Of a DNA stretch of 64,000 bases, positions 28,265 through 37,541 are shown piece after piece. Both the position numbers and the translations under genes were made by a program. The stretch comes from Thermotogota bacterium. GTDB taxonomy: Bacteria > Thermotogota > Thermotogae > Petrotogales > Petrotogaceae. The notes beneath the pieces are model-generated. The model saw nothing but the letters and a program-made list of their open reading frames with translations, ran no database searches and had not been told where the DNA came from. The DNA is taken from positions 18,899 through 82,898 of the forward strand of contig JAKOZG010000013.1 of assembly GCA_029780115.1 (NCBI GenBank), in the 5' to 3' direction. Numbering within the stretch: position 1 is the first letter of the stretch; every line of letters starts with the position of its first letter.

Positions 28265-29626
28265 ATGCAAAATAAGAATTTTACCAGTCAAGATGAAATA
28301 AATCTAGTCGTAGAAAAACTTGTCTATGGTGGGTACGGGTTGGCTAAATATGAGGGAAAGGTTTATTTAATAGAAAATTCATATCCAGGCGATTTCTTAA
28401 AAGTTACCCCTACCAAAATAACAAAAAATTTAGTATTCGCCAAACCCATTGAGATCATCGTCCCCTCTAACTATCGCACTTCTTCGAAGTGTAAACATTT
28501 TCCGCAATGTGGAGGATGTCAGTGGCTTGATTGCAAGTATGAATATCAAATGGATGCAAAAACTAATATTGTCAAAGAACAATTATCAAGAATAGGTAAA
28601 ATAGATGATTCTTTCGTCAAAAATATCATAAAAAGTGATATAATTTGGGAGTATAGAAATAGAATGGAGTTTACTTTTCAAAATGATCAAGAGCCAAAAC
28701 TTGGTCTAAAAGAGAAAAATTCTAATAATGTTGTGGATATTTACTCTTGTCCTATTTCTCCTAAAGAGTTCGATAGTATCAAAAATAATTTCAGAGATCT
28801 GGTACAAAAACTTAATATAAAGATTTATGATAAAAAAAATAAAACTGGTATATTAAAACATTTAGTACTACGGAAAACTTTCTATTCTAATCAACTTATG
28901 GTAATAATTGTTACACATACAGAATACTTACCTTTTGAAAAAGAAATAAAAGATCATTTTAGAAAAAATCACTTGATAAACTCATTAATTCACGTGATGA
29001 ATAGTTCTGATAAAATAGTCTTAAGAGGACCTTATAGAACCTTGTTAGGAGAAGGAGTAATTGAAGAAGAGTTCGATGGCTTTAGGTTTCAAATTCCTCC
29101 CACCTCTTTTTTCCAGAATAACTACAATGTAACAAAAAAAATGTTGAGACACATCTTAGACTATTTCAAAAACAATTCTAAAAGAACAGATACTCTTTTA
29201 GATCTTTATAGTGGAGTAGGACTTTTTTCTGTTTACTTTGCACCTATCTTTAAATTTGTAGAATCAGTTGAAAGTTCTAAAGTTTCTGCAAAAGCCTCAA
29301 TTTCAAATGCTAATATAAATTCAATAAAAAATATAAAAGTTACACAAGAGTTGGTGAAAAACTTTCTATCCAACAATAAGACAAAAAAATTCGATTATGT
29401 AATAATTGACCCTCCACGAGCCGGTTTAAATGAGGAAGAAATTGAAATGATTTCAAATATCACAGAAAAAGCTGCAATTTATGTTTCTTGTGATCCTTCT
29501 ACACTTGCTAGAGATCTAAATATTTTTATAACAAAAAACTTTAATTTAGTTTCCGTTCAACCATTTGATATGTTCCCTAATACTTACCACATAGAAAATG
29601 TAGTTATTTTGGAGAAAAAACATTGA
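28265..29626 (+). CDS. 23S rRNA (uracil-5-)-methyltransferase, RlmD/RumA type
   Basis: SAM-dependent RNA m5U methyltransferase, 453 residues. An N-terminal TRAM-like domain (about 10-65) precedes the [4Fe-4S] cluster cysteines C-x5-C-x2-C in KCKHFPQCGGCQW (about residues 76-85), with a further Cys around YSCPIS. The Rossmann domain shows LLDLYSGVGLFSV and DPPRAGLNEEE, and the catalytic Cys lies in YVSCDPSTLARDL. The ATG follows GAGGTG. Exact position modified (U1939 or U747 type) cannot be told from sequence. Confidence 0.9.
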   Translation: MQNKNFTSQDEINLVVEKLVYGGYGLAKYEGKVYLIENSYPGDFLKVTPTKITKNLVFAKPIEIIVPSNYRTSSKCKHFPQCGGCQWLDCKYEYQMDAKTNIVKEQLSRIGKIDDSFVKNIIKSDIIWEYRNRMEFTFQNDQEPKLGLKEKNSNNVVDIYSCPISPKEFDSIKNNFRDLVQKLNIKIYDKKNKTGILKHLVLRKTFYSNQLMVIIVTHTEYLPFEKEIKDHFRKNHLINSLIHVMNSSDKIVLRGPYRTLLGEGVIEEEFDGFRFQIPPTSFFQNNYNVTKKMLRHILDYFKNNSKRTDTLLDLYSGVGLFSVYFAPIFKFVESVESSKVSAKASISNANINSIKNIKVTQELVKNFLSNNKTKKFDYVIIDPPRAGLNEEEIEMISNITEKAAIYVSCDPSTLARDLNIFITKNFNLVSVQPFDMFPNTYHIENVVILEKKH

Positions 29627-29642
29627 GAGAGGTGGAGAAAAG

Positions 29643-30806
29643 TTGTTTCTTTCCGGGAGAATTGCTTCTTTGGAATTATCAAAGACGATGGAGTTAAATT
29701 CAAGAGCTTTAGAGTTACAAAATACGGGAAAAAGAGTCGTAAGACTAACTGCAGGAGAACCAGACATCAGAACACCGGATCCAATAATAGAAGCTGCCTA
29801 CTTAGCGATGAAAAGTGGCAAAACTAAGTACACTGATAATAGGGGTATCTTAGAATTAAGAAAGAAGATCTCAAAATACGTAAACGAGAAATACCAGGCA
29901 AATTACAACGAAAACAATGTAATAGTAACCAATGGCGGTAAGCAAGCAATTTTCAATGCCTTATTTTCTATTATTAATCCAGGAGACGAAATAATCATTT
30001 TTGATCCTTCTTGGGTTAGCTACGATTCTCAAATCAGAATGCTCGAAGGAGTTCCTGTTCATGTTAAAAGTTATGAAGAAAATGGATTCTTACCTCTTGA
30101 GGAAGACTTAGAAAAGGCAATAACTAATAAAACCAAAGCGATAATAATAAATTCACCAAACAATCCTACTGGAATCGTCTATCCAAAAGAATTTTTAGAT
30201 GTAGTAACTTCTTTATCTATCAAAAATAATCTTTTGATTATTAGTGATGAAGTTTATGATTGCTTACTATATGACAATACTTATACTTCAATGTGCACCT
30301 TTCAAGAAATTAAAAATAGATTAATTGTAGTTAATAGTTTTTCTAAGGCATGGTCAATGACAGGCTGGAGAGTGGGATATGCTCTAGCTCCTGAAGAAAT
30401 TATTGATCAAATGGCCAAAATTCAATCTCATTCTACTTCAAATGTTAATACACCTTCACAATATGCTGCACTAAAGGCCTTAGAGGTGGATAATTCTTTT
30501 ATGGTAGAGGAATTTAAAAAAAGAAGAGATTTTCTCTTTGAAGAATTTAAAAAATTAAACTTAAAATTTGTAAAACCTCAGGGTGCATTTTACTATTTTA
30601 TAAACATCTCTGAATTCGGTTTAAGTGACATAGAATTCTGCGACAGGTTATTAGAGTATGGATTAGCTGTTGTTCCCGGATCGGCTTTCTATACAGACGG
30701 ATATATAAGACTATCTTTTGCAGCTTCTTTTAATGAATTAGTCGAAGCAACAAAAATATTAAAAAGCTTTCTAAAAGATAGGAGACATGTCTTCAATGAA
30801 AATTGA
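29643..30806 (+). CDS. Aspartate/aromatic-type aminotransferase, class I
   Basis: PLP-dependent aminotransferase, 387 residues, most similar to the aspartate aminotransferase subgroup I-gamma of bacteria. The schiff-base Lys lies in NSFSKAWSMTGWRVGYA, with NSPNNPTGIVYP and SDEVYDCLLYD upstream and a C-terminal Arg in GYIRLSFAAS. Start is TTG at 29643 with GGTGGAG before it. It overlaps the following GlmL-like gene slightly, depending on that start. Substrate is probably aspartate/2-oxoglutarate. Confidence 0.88.
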   Translation: MFLSGRIASLELSKTMELNSRALELQNTGKRVVRLTAGEPDIRTPDPIIEAAYLAMKSGKTKYTDNRGILELRKKISKYVNEKYQANYNENNVIVTNGGKQAIFNALFSIINPGDEIIIFDPSWVSYDSQIRMLEGVPVHVKSYEENGFLPLEEDLEKAITNKTKAIIINSPNNPTGIVYPKEFLDVVTSLSIKNNLLIISDEVYDCLLYDNTYTSMCTFQEIKNRLIVVNSFSKAWSMTGWRVGYALAPEEIIDQMAKIQSHSTSNVNTPSQYAALKALEVDNSFMVEEFKKRRDFLFEEFKKLNLKFVKPQGAFYYFINISEFGLSDIEFCDRLLEYGLAVVPGSAFYTDGYIRLSFAASFNELVEATKILKSFLKDRRHVFNEN

Positions 30807-32148
30807 TTTACTCGTTGCTGAGATTGGTAGTACTACCACTGCATTAACTGCTTTTCAATTCAAAGGAAATGATGTAACAATATTGGCTCAAAGTGAATGC
30901 GAAACCACAATCTCTGAAGGAGATGTAACAATTGGTATAGAAAAGGCGTTGAGTGGTTTAGCTGATAAACTAGGAGAAAAAATTCAATGGGAAAAGTTTT
31001 TAGCAACTTCTTCAGCAGCAGGAGGTCTTACCGTTACAGTTCACGGACTAGTTTATGACATGACAGTAAAAGCTGCTCAAGAAGCCTCTTTGGGTGCCGG
31101 AGCTATTATAAAGTATGTAACTGCGGGAAGATTACGTGAAAGTCAGTTAACACAAATTAAAAAAATAAATCCAAAATTAATCATATTATCAGGAGGAGTG
31201 GATTACGGGGAAGAAGAAATAGTAATGGAAAACGCAAAACTTCTGGCTAGTTTACCCCTTAACGCTCCAGTTATTTATGCAGGAAACTGTGCAATACAAG
31301 AAGAAATAAAAGAGATATTTGAAAATCAAAACAAAAAAATAATAATAACAGAAAATGTTTATCCTAAGGTTGATCAATTAAATGTAGAACCTGCTAGGAA
31401 AGTCATACAAGAAGTATTCTCTAAACATATAACTAACGCACCTGGTATGGAAAAGATCTACGATATAGTTGATGAAGAAATAATCCCAACCCCTGCTGCC
31501 GTTGTACGTACTACCGAACTTTTAAGCATATTATATGAAGACGTAATGACGATCGATATTGGTGGAGCCACTACAGATATTGTTTCAGTAACTGACGGAT
31601 CACCTGAAATACAAAAAATTTTAGTTTCGCCAGAACCAAGAACAAAGAGAACAGTAGATGGAGATCTAGGTATCTATATAAATGCAGCCCATGTTATTGA
31701 ATTGATGGATAAAGAAGACATTGAACAATATTTTAGAAATTATGATGAATTATTAAAAAATCTTTCACCATTTCCAAGTAATGATATTGAAGAAAAGTTT
31801 TTTGCTTTTTTATCAAAACATTGTCTCTTAACATCTATCAAAAGACACGCAGGAAAAATCAATTATATTTACACACCTTTGGGAAGGCAAAAAATAGCTC
31901 AAGGAAAAGATTTAACTGCTGTAAAAGTACTATTTGGAACTGGTGGTATATTATCCCGCTCAAAATATCGAAAACATATCATGGAGAGTTTTTTATATCA
32001 TAAATTTTCAGAAGACCTACTACTGCCATCCAAAGAAGTAAGAATTGCATACGATAAAAACTATATATTTGCAAACATTGGTATAATTGGAAAATACTAC
32101 AAAGATATAGCTTTTTCCTTATTAAACAACGATGTGGAATTTCTATAA
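30796..32148 (+). CDS. GlmL/MutL-family protein (B12-mutase accessory ATPase)
   Basis: ASKHA-fold protein of the GlmL family, about 450 residues, known as an accessory or reactivating ATPase for B12-dependent aminomutases or glutamate mutase. Phosphate-binding motifs are AEIGSTTTALTAF at the N-terminus and MTIDIGGATTDIVS about residue 250; SGGVDYGEEE and the GNCAIQEE segment are also typical. The ATG at 30796 fits the family start MKIDLLVAEIG and a GGAG site 11 bp upstream; an ATG at 30787 is only 2 bp from the site. No mutase subunit gene is nearby. Confidence 0.82.
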   Translation: MKIDLLVAEIGSTTTALTAFQFKGNDVTILAQSECETTISEGDVTIGIEKALSGLADKLGEKIQWEKFLATSSAAGGLTVTVHGLVYDMTVKAAQEASLGAGAIIKYVTAGRLRESQLTQIKKINPKLIILSGGVDYGEEEIVMENAKLLASLPLNAPVIYAGNCAIQEEIKEIFENQNKKIIITENVYPKVDQLNVEPARKVIQEVFSKHITNAPGMEKIYDIVDEEIIPTPAAVVRTTELLSILYEDVMTIDIGGATTDIVSVTDGSPEIQKILVSPEPRTKRTVDGDLGIYINAAHVIELMDKEDIEQYFRNYDELLKNLSPFPSNDIEEKFFAFLSKHCLLTSIKRHAGKINYIYTPLGRQKIAQGKDLTAVKVLFGTGGILSRSKYRKHIMESFLYHKFSEDLLLPSKEVRIAYDKNYIFANIGIIGKYYKDIAFSLLNNDVEFL

Positions 32149-32162
32149 ATGGGAGTGATAAC

Positions 32163-33026
32163 GTGATTAAACTTGGTGCTCATATGAAGATATCCAAAGG
32201 ATTTAAAAAAGTTCCAGAAGATACAGTTAATATAGGTGGAAACACGTTTCAAATATTCACCCATTCGCCTCGAACATGGAATATGAAGCAACCTAGCGAA
32301 AGAGAAGTAGACGAATTCAAACTAAACATGAACAAATTTAACATAGATTTTGAAGATGTTTTAGTACATTCTAGTTATTTGATTAATTTGGCATCTCCTA
32401 AAGATGATATATGGGAAAAATCTATCAATACAATGGTTGAAGAAATAAAAGCAACTGACAAGTTAGGTATTTTTTACTACAATTTTCACCCAGGGAGTCA
32501 TTTAGGAATGGGTGAAGAGTTTGGAATTGAGAAAATCATTGAAGCATTAGACATCATTTTTAAGGAATTAGTACACACAAAAGTGACAGTTCTGCTTGAA
32601 AATGTTGCAAAAAAAGGTGGCAATATAGGATACAGCATGGAACAGTTAGGAGCGATTATAAATGCTTCTGAATTCAAGAATAGATTAGGTATAACCTTTG
32701 ATACTTGTCACGGTTTTGATTCAAATTATGACATAAGAAACAAAGAAGGAGTTTTAAAGTTATTCGACGATATCGAAAAAAATGTTGGACTTGAAAAACT
32801 GAAAATGATTCACTTAAATGATTCAAAATATGATTTGGGAGCGGGTAAAGATCGTCATGAATTCATTGGAAAAGGTTATATAGGAACAAAGGGATTTGCA
32901 AATTTTCTTTCCTTTGATGAAGTTTGTAAACTCCCCTTATTGTTAGAAACTCCTGGAGACGATGAAGAGCATGCGGAGGATATTAAAGTAGTCAAAGAAA
33001 TTCTAAAAAATATTGGAAAACTCTAA
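32163..33026 (+). CDS. nfo: Deoxyribonuclease IV (AP endonuclease)
   Basis: Zinc-dependent AP endonuclease IV that cleaves abasic sites in base excision repair, 287 residues, full length. Family signatures are LGAHMKISKG, VHSSYLINLASP, NFHPGSHLG, LENVAKKGGN, TFDTCHGFDS and HLNDSKYDLGAGKDRHEFIG, with the Zn ligands present. Start is GTG at 32163 with GGGAGTGA upstream. It closes the plus-strand run that begins at 23539. Confidence 0.95.
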   Translation: MIKLGAHMKISKGFKKVPEDTVNIGGNTFQIFTHSPRTWNMKQPSEREVDEFKLNMNKFNIDFEDVLVHSSYLINLASPKDDIWEKSINTMVEEIKATDKLGIFYYNFHPGSHLGMGEEFGIEKIIEALDIIFKELVHTKVTVLLENVAKKGGNIGYSMEQLGAIINASEFKNRLGITFDTCHGFDSNYDIRNKEGVLKLFDDIEKNVGLEKLKMIHLNDSKYDLGAGKDRHEFIGKGYIGTKGFANFLSFDEVCKLPLLLETPGDDEEHAEDIKVVKEILKNIGKL

Positions 33027-33032
33027 CAGAAG

Positions 33033-33107
33033 TGGTGGGCGCTGTAGGATTCGAACCTACGACCTTCTGCGCGTGAAGCAGACGCTCTCCCACTGAGCTA
33101 AGCGCCC
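33033..33107 (-). tRNA. tRNA-Val (anticodon CAC)
   Basis: A 75-nt cloverleaf on the minus strand: acceptor GGGCGCT/AGCGCCC, discriminator A, encoded CCA. The anticodon stem TCTGC/GCAGA holds loop TTCACGC (anticodon CAC). The D-arm GCTC-AGTGGGA-GAGC and T-arm GTAGG-TTCGAAT-CCTAC are canonical. Confidence 0.96.
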
Positions 33108-33128
33108 TATTAAAATCATCTTTTAAAG

Positions 33129-33157
33129 ATTATATAATTTTATTTTTTAATTGTCAA
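33129..33157 (-). promoter_or_regulatory. Consensus promoter for tRNA-Val
   Basis: On the minus strand TTGACA (33157-33152) and TATAAT (33134-33129) are both perfect, with a 17-bp spacer, 22 bp before the tRNA 5' end. Confidence 0.85.
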
Positions 33158-33350
33158 GTAGACCATACCTATTTAAAGCATTTTTAATAATCAATTTGAC
33201 TAGTTCTTTATGTTTCCTTTTGTATTTTCAGTAGTTCCTACATTTTTTAATTTTCTCTATTTAGAAAATATTTGTCTCTTGATTTCTCTTTAACAATAGC
33301 TATTTAAAAATCCTATTCAATTTAAACCTTCTTAATGTATAACAAATACA

Positions 33351-34262
33351 TTAACTAAGACTTTTTATATTTCCATAACTTTTTGCTATTATTTCCCTAG
33401 CTCTGTCTTCGTCTCTTATCATTGCATTAACAAGTTCTTTCTCATTTTCAAATTTTTTCTCTTCCCGTAAGAAATCTAAAACCTCTAAAATAATATATTC
33501 ATCATATAAATTACCAAAAAAATCGAGAAAATATACTTCAACTTTTGGTTCTTTGTTAGGTTCATGAATAGTCGGCCTGACCCCTACATTCATTAAACCC
33601 CACAAACTTCCTTTTTCCCCAAGGATCTTACCCCTTACTAAATAAACTCCGAACTTTGGGAAAATAATCTGTTCTCTGTATAAGGTATTAATATTTGCAG
33701 TAGGGAAACCTAATTTAAAACCCATACGCTTATCTTGATATACAGGACCTTCCAAAGTCCAAAACCTATTTAGCATATCATTGGCACTTTTCACATTCCC
33801 GTTTTTTAGCTCTTTTTTTATTGCCGAAGAACTAATCCTGGTACCATCTTTCGTATAATCTTTCAATACCTTTACATTTAAACCTTTAGCTTTACCAACT
33901 GATTGTAAATAACCTACATTGCCCAAAGCGCTTTTGCCAAAAGTAAAATCCTCACCACAAACTATGGCTCCCACACCCATATTAATCAATTTATTCAAAT
34001 ACTCCTCATGCGAAATTCCCCAAACTTCTTCCATATCTTTTACAATAACTTCAAATCCCATGCTTTCGCAGATTTCTTTTCTTCTCCAACTGGGTAAAAT
34101 TAACCCTTCGAAGGAGCTTCCTAGAATTTTTTCCGCTGGATATCTAAACATCAAAACTAACGGAATGAAGTTCATTTTTTTTGCTACTTCTAAAGTATTA
34201 TCTAGAATGTATTGATGGCCTTTGTGCACCCCATCAAATACCCCAATTGTTAAAGCATACAA
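33351..34262 (-). CDS. ribF: Bifunctional riboflavin kinase / FAD synthetase
   Basis: RibF converts riboflavin to FMN and FAD, 303 residues. The N-terminal nucleotidyltransferase domain shows TIGVFDGVHKGHQYIL (HxGH-type) and GTRISSSAIKKEL; the C-terminal flavokinase domain shows KLGFPTANIN and LWGLMNVGVRPT. Start is TTG at 34260-34262 with GAGGTGA upstream, 2 bp after the truB stop. A low-GC hairpin straddles the stop codon (33332-33354) and may help end the transcript. Part of a truB-ribF pair common in bacteria. Confidence 0.94.
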   Translation of the reverse strand: MYALTIGVFDGVHKGHQYILDNTLEVAKKMNFIPLVLMFRYPAEKILGSSFEGLILPSWRRKEICESMGFEVIVKDMEEVWGISHEEYLNKLINMGVGAIVCGEDFTFGKSALGNVGYLQSVGKAKGLNVKVLKDYTKDGTRISSSAIKKELKNGNVKSANDMLNRFWTLEGPVYQDKRMGFKLGFPTANINTLYREQIIFPKFGVYLVRGKILGEKGSLWGLMNVGVRPTIHEPNKEPKVEVYFLDFFGNLYDEYIILEVLDFLREEKKFENEKELVNAMIRDEDRAREIIAKSYGNIKSLS

Positions 34263-34264
34263 TT

Positions 34265-35182
34265 TTAAGTCACCTCGTATAAATTTTTGTAAATCTTTAC
34301 TATACGATCATTCCTCTCAGGCATCTTAAGAAGAGTGGTCAAAAATTTAGATCTTCTTTCTGCTATTCCTATACTTATGAATTCTCTCTCTTCATTGTAT
34401 ATTTTAACATAATCTCCTTTTTCAAAATCAGAGTACTCAATGATATTTGATTTATAAATTTGTTGACCTTTTAAAACTTTATCTCCATTGTTTACCACTA
34501 CATATGGGAAATCAATACTATCGTCTAGAGATATCAATTTATCATATGATACCTCTTCCAAGCTTATTGCCTCATCTAAGGTAAATTTTCCACTCTTTAA
34601 TCTGCAAAGCTCAACTGTGACAGCACCACATCCTAATTTATAGCCAATATCCATTATCAAAGATCTTATATAAGTTCCAGGACCAACTTCAACTACAAAA
34701 CTGAATTCTGTGCCCTCCTGTTTGAAATTTGAAATACTATAAATTTGAACTTTCCTAGGTGGCAAATTGATTATTTTACCCTCTCTTGCATACTCATATA
34801 AACGTTTTCCCTTATATTTTTTTGCAGAATAAGCAGGGGGAACTTGAAGATACTCCTCTATAAAGGAAAACACAACTTCTTTGAGTGCATCAATATGCTC
34901 TTTGGTAACTTCATTTACCTCTCTTATTTCACTCTCAAGATCAAAAGTTTCAGTAATAATCCCTAGTTTCGCCTTTACATAATAAATTTTTCTATCATTG
35001 AAAAAAAACTCAAGTAACTTGGTCCCTTTATTTACCCCTAAAACAAGAACACCTGTTGCAAACGGATCAAGTGTTCCCGCATGACCTACCTTTTTTGTCT
35101 GTAATATATATCTCACCTTTTCAACTACTCCATGAGATGTTATTCCCTTAGGTTTATTAATTACTATTATCCCGCTTTTCAT
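34265..35182 (-). CDS. truB: tRNA pseudouridine(55) synthase TruB
   Basis: Forms pseudouridine-55 in the T loop of tRNAs, 305 residues, full length. The N-terminus GIIVINKPKGITSHGVV and the catalytic-Asp motif GHAGTLDPFATGVLVLG are diagnostic; GPGTYIRSLIMDIG further supports it. A PUA-like C-terminal domain covers about residues 240-300. The start overlaps the rbfA stop by one base (TAATG). Confidence 0.95.
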   Translation of the reverse strand: MKSGIIVINKPKGITSHGVVEKVRYILQTKKVGHAGTLDPFATGVLVLGVNKGTKLLEFFFNDRKIYYVKAKLGIITETFDLESEIREVNEVTKEHIDALKEVVFSFIEEYLQVPPAYSAKKYKGKRLYEYAREGKIINLPPRKVQIYSISNFKQEGTEFSFVVEVGPGTYIRSLIMDIGYKLGCGAVTVELCRLKSGKFTLDEAISLEEVSYDKLISLDDSIDFPYVVVNNGDKVLKGQQIYKSNIIEYSDFEKGDYVKIYNEEREFISIGIAERRSKFLTTLLKMPERNDRIVKIYKNLYEVT

Positions 35183-35556
35183 TAATCATCCTCGTTTGAT
35201 TCATCGTCTTCAGGTTGATTTTCTTGCAATTCTTCTAATAACTTATTAATTCTAATACTAGCTTCAATACCCTCATCCTTGTGAAACCGAACTTCAGGCG
35301 CTTTATATATATGCATATTCTTTGCAATTAACGTTCTAAACATACCTTTTGCATTATTTAAAATTTCTACAATTGTATCAATATCTTCATCCAAAGAAGA
35401 TACATAGACATCTAAATATGATTTATCTCCCGACAATTTTACAAAGTTTATATTTATCATTTTATCCTTGATTCGAGGATCTTTCAATTCAGAAAAACCT
35501 TTCATGATAATCTTCTTCATTTCTGATTCAAGCATTTCTTTTTTATAATGAGCCAT
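35182..35556 (-). CDS. rbfA: Ribosome-binding factor A
   Basis: A KH-fold protein required for 30S maturation and 16S 5' end processing, 124 residues. The N-terminus (EMLESEMKKIIMKGF), the segment DPRIKDK, and APEVRFHKDEGIEASIRINKL match the family. A short acidic tail ends the protein. The ATG follows AGGAGG. First gene of the rbfA-truB-ribF unit. Confidence 0.93.
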   Translation of the reverse strand: MAHYKKEMLESEMKKIIMKGFSELKDPRIKDKMININFVKLSGDKSYLDVYVSSLDEDIDTIVEILNNAKGMFRTLIAKNMHIYKAPEVRFHKDEGIEASIRINKLLEELQENQPEDDESNEDD

Positions 35557-35768
35557 TTTAGTTGCCTCCTAACAATTATTTTGAAAATCATATAACTCTC
35601 TGTTGAATCTATTATAGAATTCTTTTTTGTTAAAGGATTCGATGTATTAATACTTTATCAAACCGCTATTTATTGTATTTATCATTTAACTTAAATAAAT
35701 CTTACGAGGCGTGGCCCGCAGGCCTTGAACCCAATTAAATTTAAGAACTTCGACTCTAAAACATTAAC
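35557..35768. other. Intergenic region with short GC-rich repeat remnant
   Basis: The segment at about 35705-35740 (GAGGCGTGGCCCGCAGGCC followed by TTGAACCCAATTAAAT) resembles 17991-18020. It contains a small GC palindrome (GGCCCGCAGGCC). It is much richer in G+C than its surroundings and is probably a mobile-repeat relic. Confidence 0.4.
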
Positions 35769-36632
35769 TTAAATATCTTTCATGTAAATAAATTCCTGAG
35801 ATTTTTCTATAGTCCTTTTTAGGTCCTCTAAATAACTGTCATATTTATAATAATTCATTCCTAAATAGTTCCAGACTTCTGGCTCAGCAACAGGTATATT
35901 ATAACACCCTGAAAAACCATAAAAAAGTAAATTAATCGTTACGTTTGCTAAATTCACAATGTATAAAATCTTTCTATTATTTTCATTCTTTAAATTAACT
36001 GGATCATTATGAAAAGCAACGGTATCAATTACAATCTCTGACATATTCCAGCTTTCGAACAATATTTTACCAAGTTGTTGATGACTGATAACTGATAAAA
36101 GCTGTTCCGCCTCAAAGAAAGATATCTTTTCATGCTGAGCAACCTTAACAACCATCTCAAAAATTTCTGGCATAATATGAGCCGTAACTATTTTTCCCAA
36201 ATCATGTAAAATACCACACATAAAAGCCTCTTCTTTATCAGGAAAATTAATATATTTTGCCAAAAGCTCTGAAGCAATTCCAGTAGTTATTAAATGTTGC
36301 CAAAAATTATAAGTGTTAAAAAAAGGAAATTCCTTGTCGAAGTAATTTTCAACAGTAAAAATACTTAAAGCCAAATTCCTAACTGTTTTTAGTCCAAGTA
36401 AGTTAACAGCCTGACTTAATTTTGTAATTCTTTTAGGTAAAGAATAATAAGCAGAGTTAGCAAGTTTTAAAATCTTTGCTGTTAAGGTAGGAGATTGAGA
36501 TATCGAAGTTATTAGCTCTTTCATATCTGCCTCAGAATCCAAAGATATAGAAATAATGTTTTGTACTAAAAACTCAGGCGTAGGTAACTCTTTAATCTTA
36601 TTGGTAATTTCTTTTACATTATTTACTTCCAT
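35769..36632 (-). CDS. HDOD-domain protein
   Basis: Signal-transduction protein with an HDOD domain (degenerate HD phosphohydrolase fold), 287 residues. Typical stretches are LPTPEFLVQNIISISLDSEA, SPTLTAKILKLANSAYYSLP, AVNLLGLKTVRNLALS, and MCGILHDLGKIVTAHIMPE. The HD pair is present in ILHDLGK, but the full catalytic set of an HD hydrolase is not obvious. The ATG follows GAGGAA. It lies downstream of the flagellar rod genes; a role in motility or c-di-GMP signalling is possible but unproven. Confidence 0.85.
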   Translation of the reverse strand: MEVNNVKEITNKIKELPTPEFLVQNIISISLDSEADMKELITSISQSPTLTAKILKLANSAYYSLPKRITKLSQAVNLLGLKTVRNLALSIFTVENYFDKEFPFFNTYNFWQHLITTGIASELLAKYINFPDKEEAFMCGILHDLGKIVTAHIMPEIFEMVVKVAQHEKISFFEAEQLLSVISHQQLGKILFESWNMSEIVIDTVAFHNDPVNLKNENNRKILYIVNLANVTINLLFYGFSGCYNIPVAEPEVWNYLGMNYYKYDSYLEDLKRTIEKSQEFIYMKDI

Positions 36633-36725
36633 AATGATTCCTCATCAACTAAAATTTCTTTATCATGATTGATAAAATTATAACAAATTATATTAAAATT
36701 ACATAAAAAGTTTCTATTAAATAAC

Positions 36726-36754
36726 AATAAAATAGTAAGGGTATTAAACCCTTA
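36726..36754 (-). terminator. Terminator after fliE
   Basis: On the minus strand TAAGGGT/ACCCTTA form a 7-bp stem with a 5-nt loop, followed by CTATTTTATT. It lies about 50 bp past the fliE stop and separates it from the HDOD gene. Confidence 0.6.
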
Positions 36755-36805
36755 TTTTATGTTATTATTTATTCTTCAACAGCTAGCTTTTATCTTTTTA
36801 TGATT

Positions 36806-37105
36806 CTAAATTTGCATTCTCATTATTTCTTTGTAAGCTTCGACTATTCTATTTGTTACCTCTGCTGTTAACTTTAAAGAAAGTGAAGCTTTTTCTGCAG
36901 ATATCATTACCTGGTGTATATCGGTTATTTTTCCTGAGGCATAGTCAGCAGCTACTTTATCTGCATTTTTTTGCAAAGAATTCACTTCTTCAATCGCTTC
37001 TTTTAGCATTTCAGAAAAATCTAATTTTTTAGTCTCTTGTTTCTGTTTCTCAACACTAATATTCTCTGTACCAATACCTGGTATTTTATTAATTCCATCA
37101 ACCAC
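36806..37105 (-). CDS. fliE: Flagellar hook-basal body protein FliE
   Basis: FliE links the MS ring to the rod of the flagellar basal body, 99 residues. Typical features: DFSEMLKEAIEEVNSLQK, then DIHQVMISAEKASLSLKLTAEVTNRIVEAYKEIMRMQI at the C-terminus. Start is GTG at 37103-37105 with AGGAGG upstream. It is 13 bp downstream of flgC in the conserved flgB-flgC-fliE order. Confidence 0.94.
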   Translation of the reverse strand: MVDGINKIPGIGTENISVEKQKQETKKLDFSEMLKEAIEEVNSLQKNADKVAADYASGKITDIHQVMISAEKASLSLKLTAEVTNRIVEAYKEIMRMQI

Positions 37106-37118
37106 GATTTTCTACCTC

Positions 37119-37541
37119 CTATCTTCCAATATTAAGCGCAGCATTGTACATACTTTTAGCAGCGCTTACGACAGCTGCATTCATTTCGTAAGCCCTTTGG
37201 GCAGAAATCATATCTACCATTTCCCTCAAAACATTAACATTAGGATAACTAACATACCCTTCTTCATTTGCATCTGGATGATTAGGATCGTAAACCATCC
37301 TGAAAGGGGAGGGATCATCTTCTATAGATACAACCTTGACCCCCGCTAAATCGGGTTCGTTTTTTAAACTCTTATTTACTGCCTCTTGAAATACTACAGC
37401 CTTCCTTCTGTATGGTCCACCTTCTTCTGTTCTTGTTGCATCTGAGTTTGCTAAATTTTGTGATATGACATTCAACCTGAATCTTTCGGCAGACATACCA
37501 CTTGAGGCAATATTAAAAACCTTAAACAAACCCTCCATCAT
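37119..37541 (-). CDS. flgC: Flagellar basal-body rod protein FlgC
   Basis: Proximal rod subunit, 140 residues. The N-terminal flg_bb_rod motif is FNIASSGMSAERFRLNVISQ and NLANSDATRTEEGGPYRRK; the C-terminal MVDMISAQRAYEMNAAVVSA motif is also intact. The ATG overlaps the flgB stop (ATGA). Confidence 0.95.
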   Translation of the reverse strand: MMEGLFKVFNIASSGMSAERFRLNVISQNLANSDATRTEEGGPYRRKAVVFQEAVNKSLKNEPDLAGVKVVSIEDDPSPFRMVYDPNHPDANEEGYVSYPNVNVLREMVDMISAQRAYEMNAAVVSAAKSMYNAALNIGR

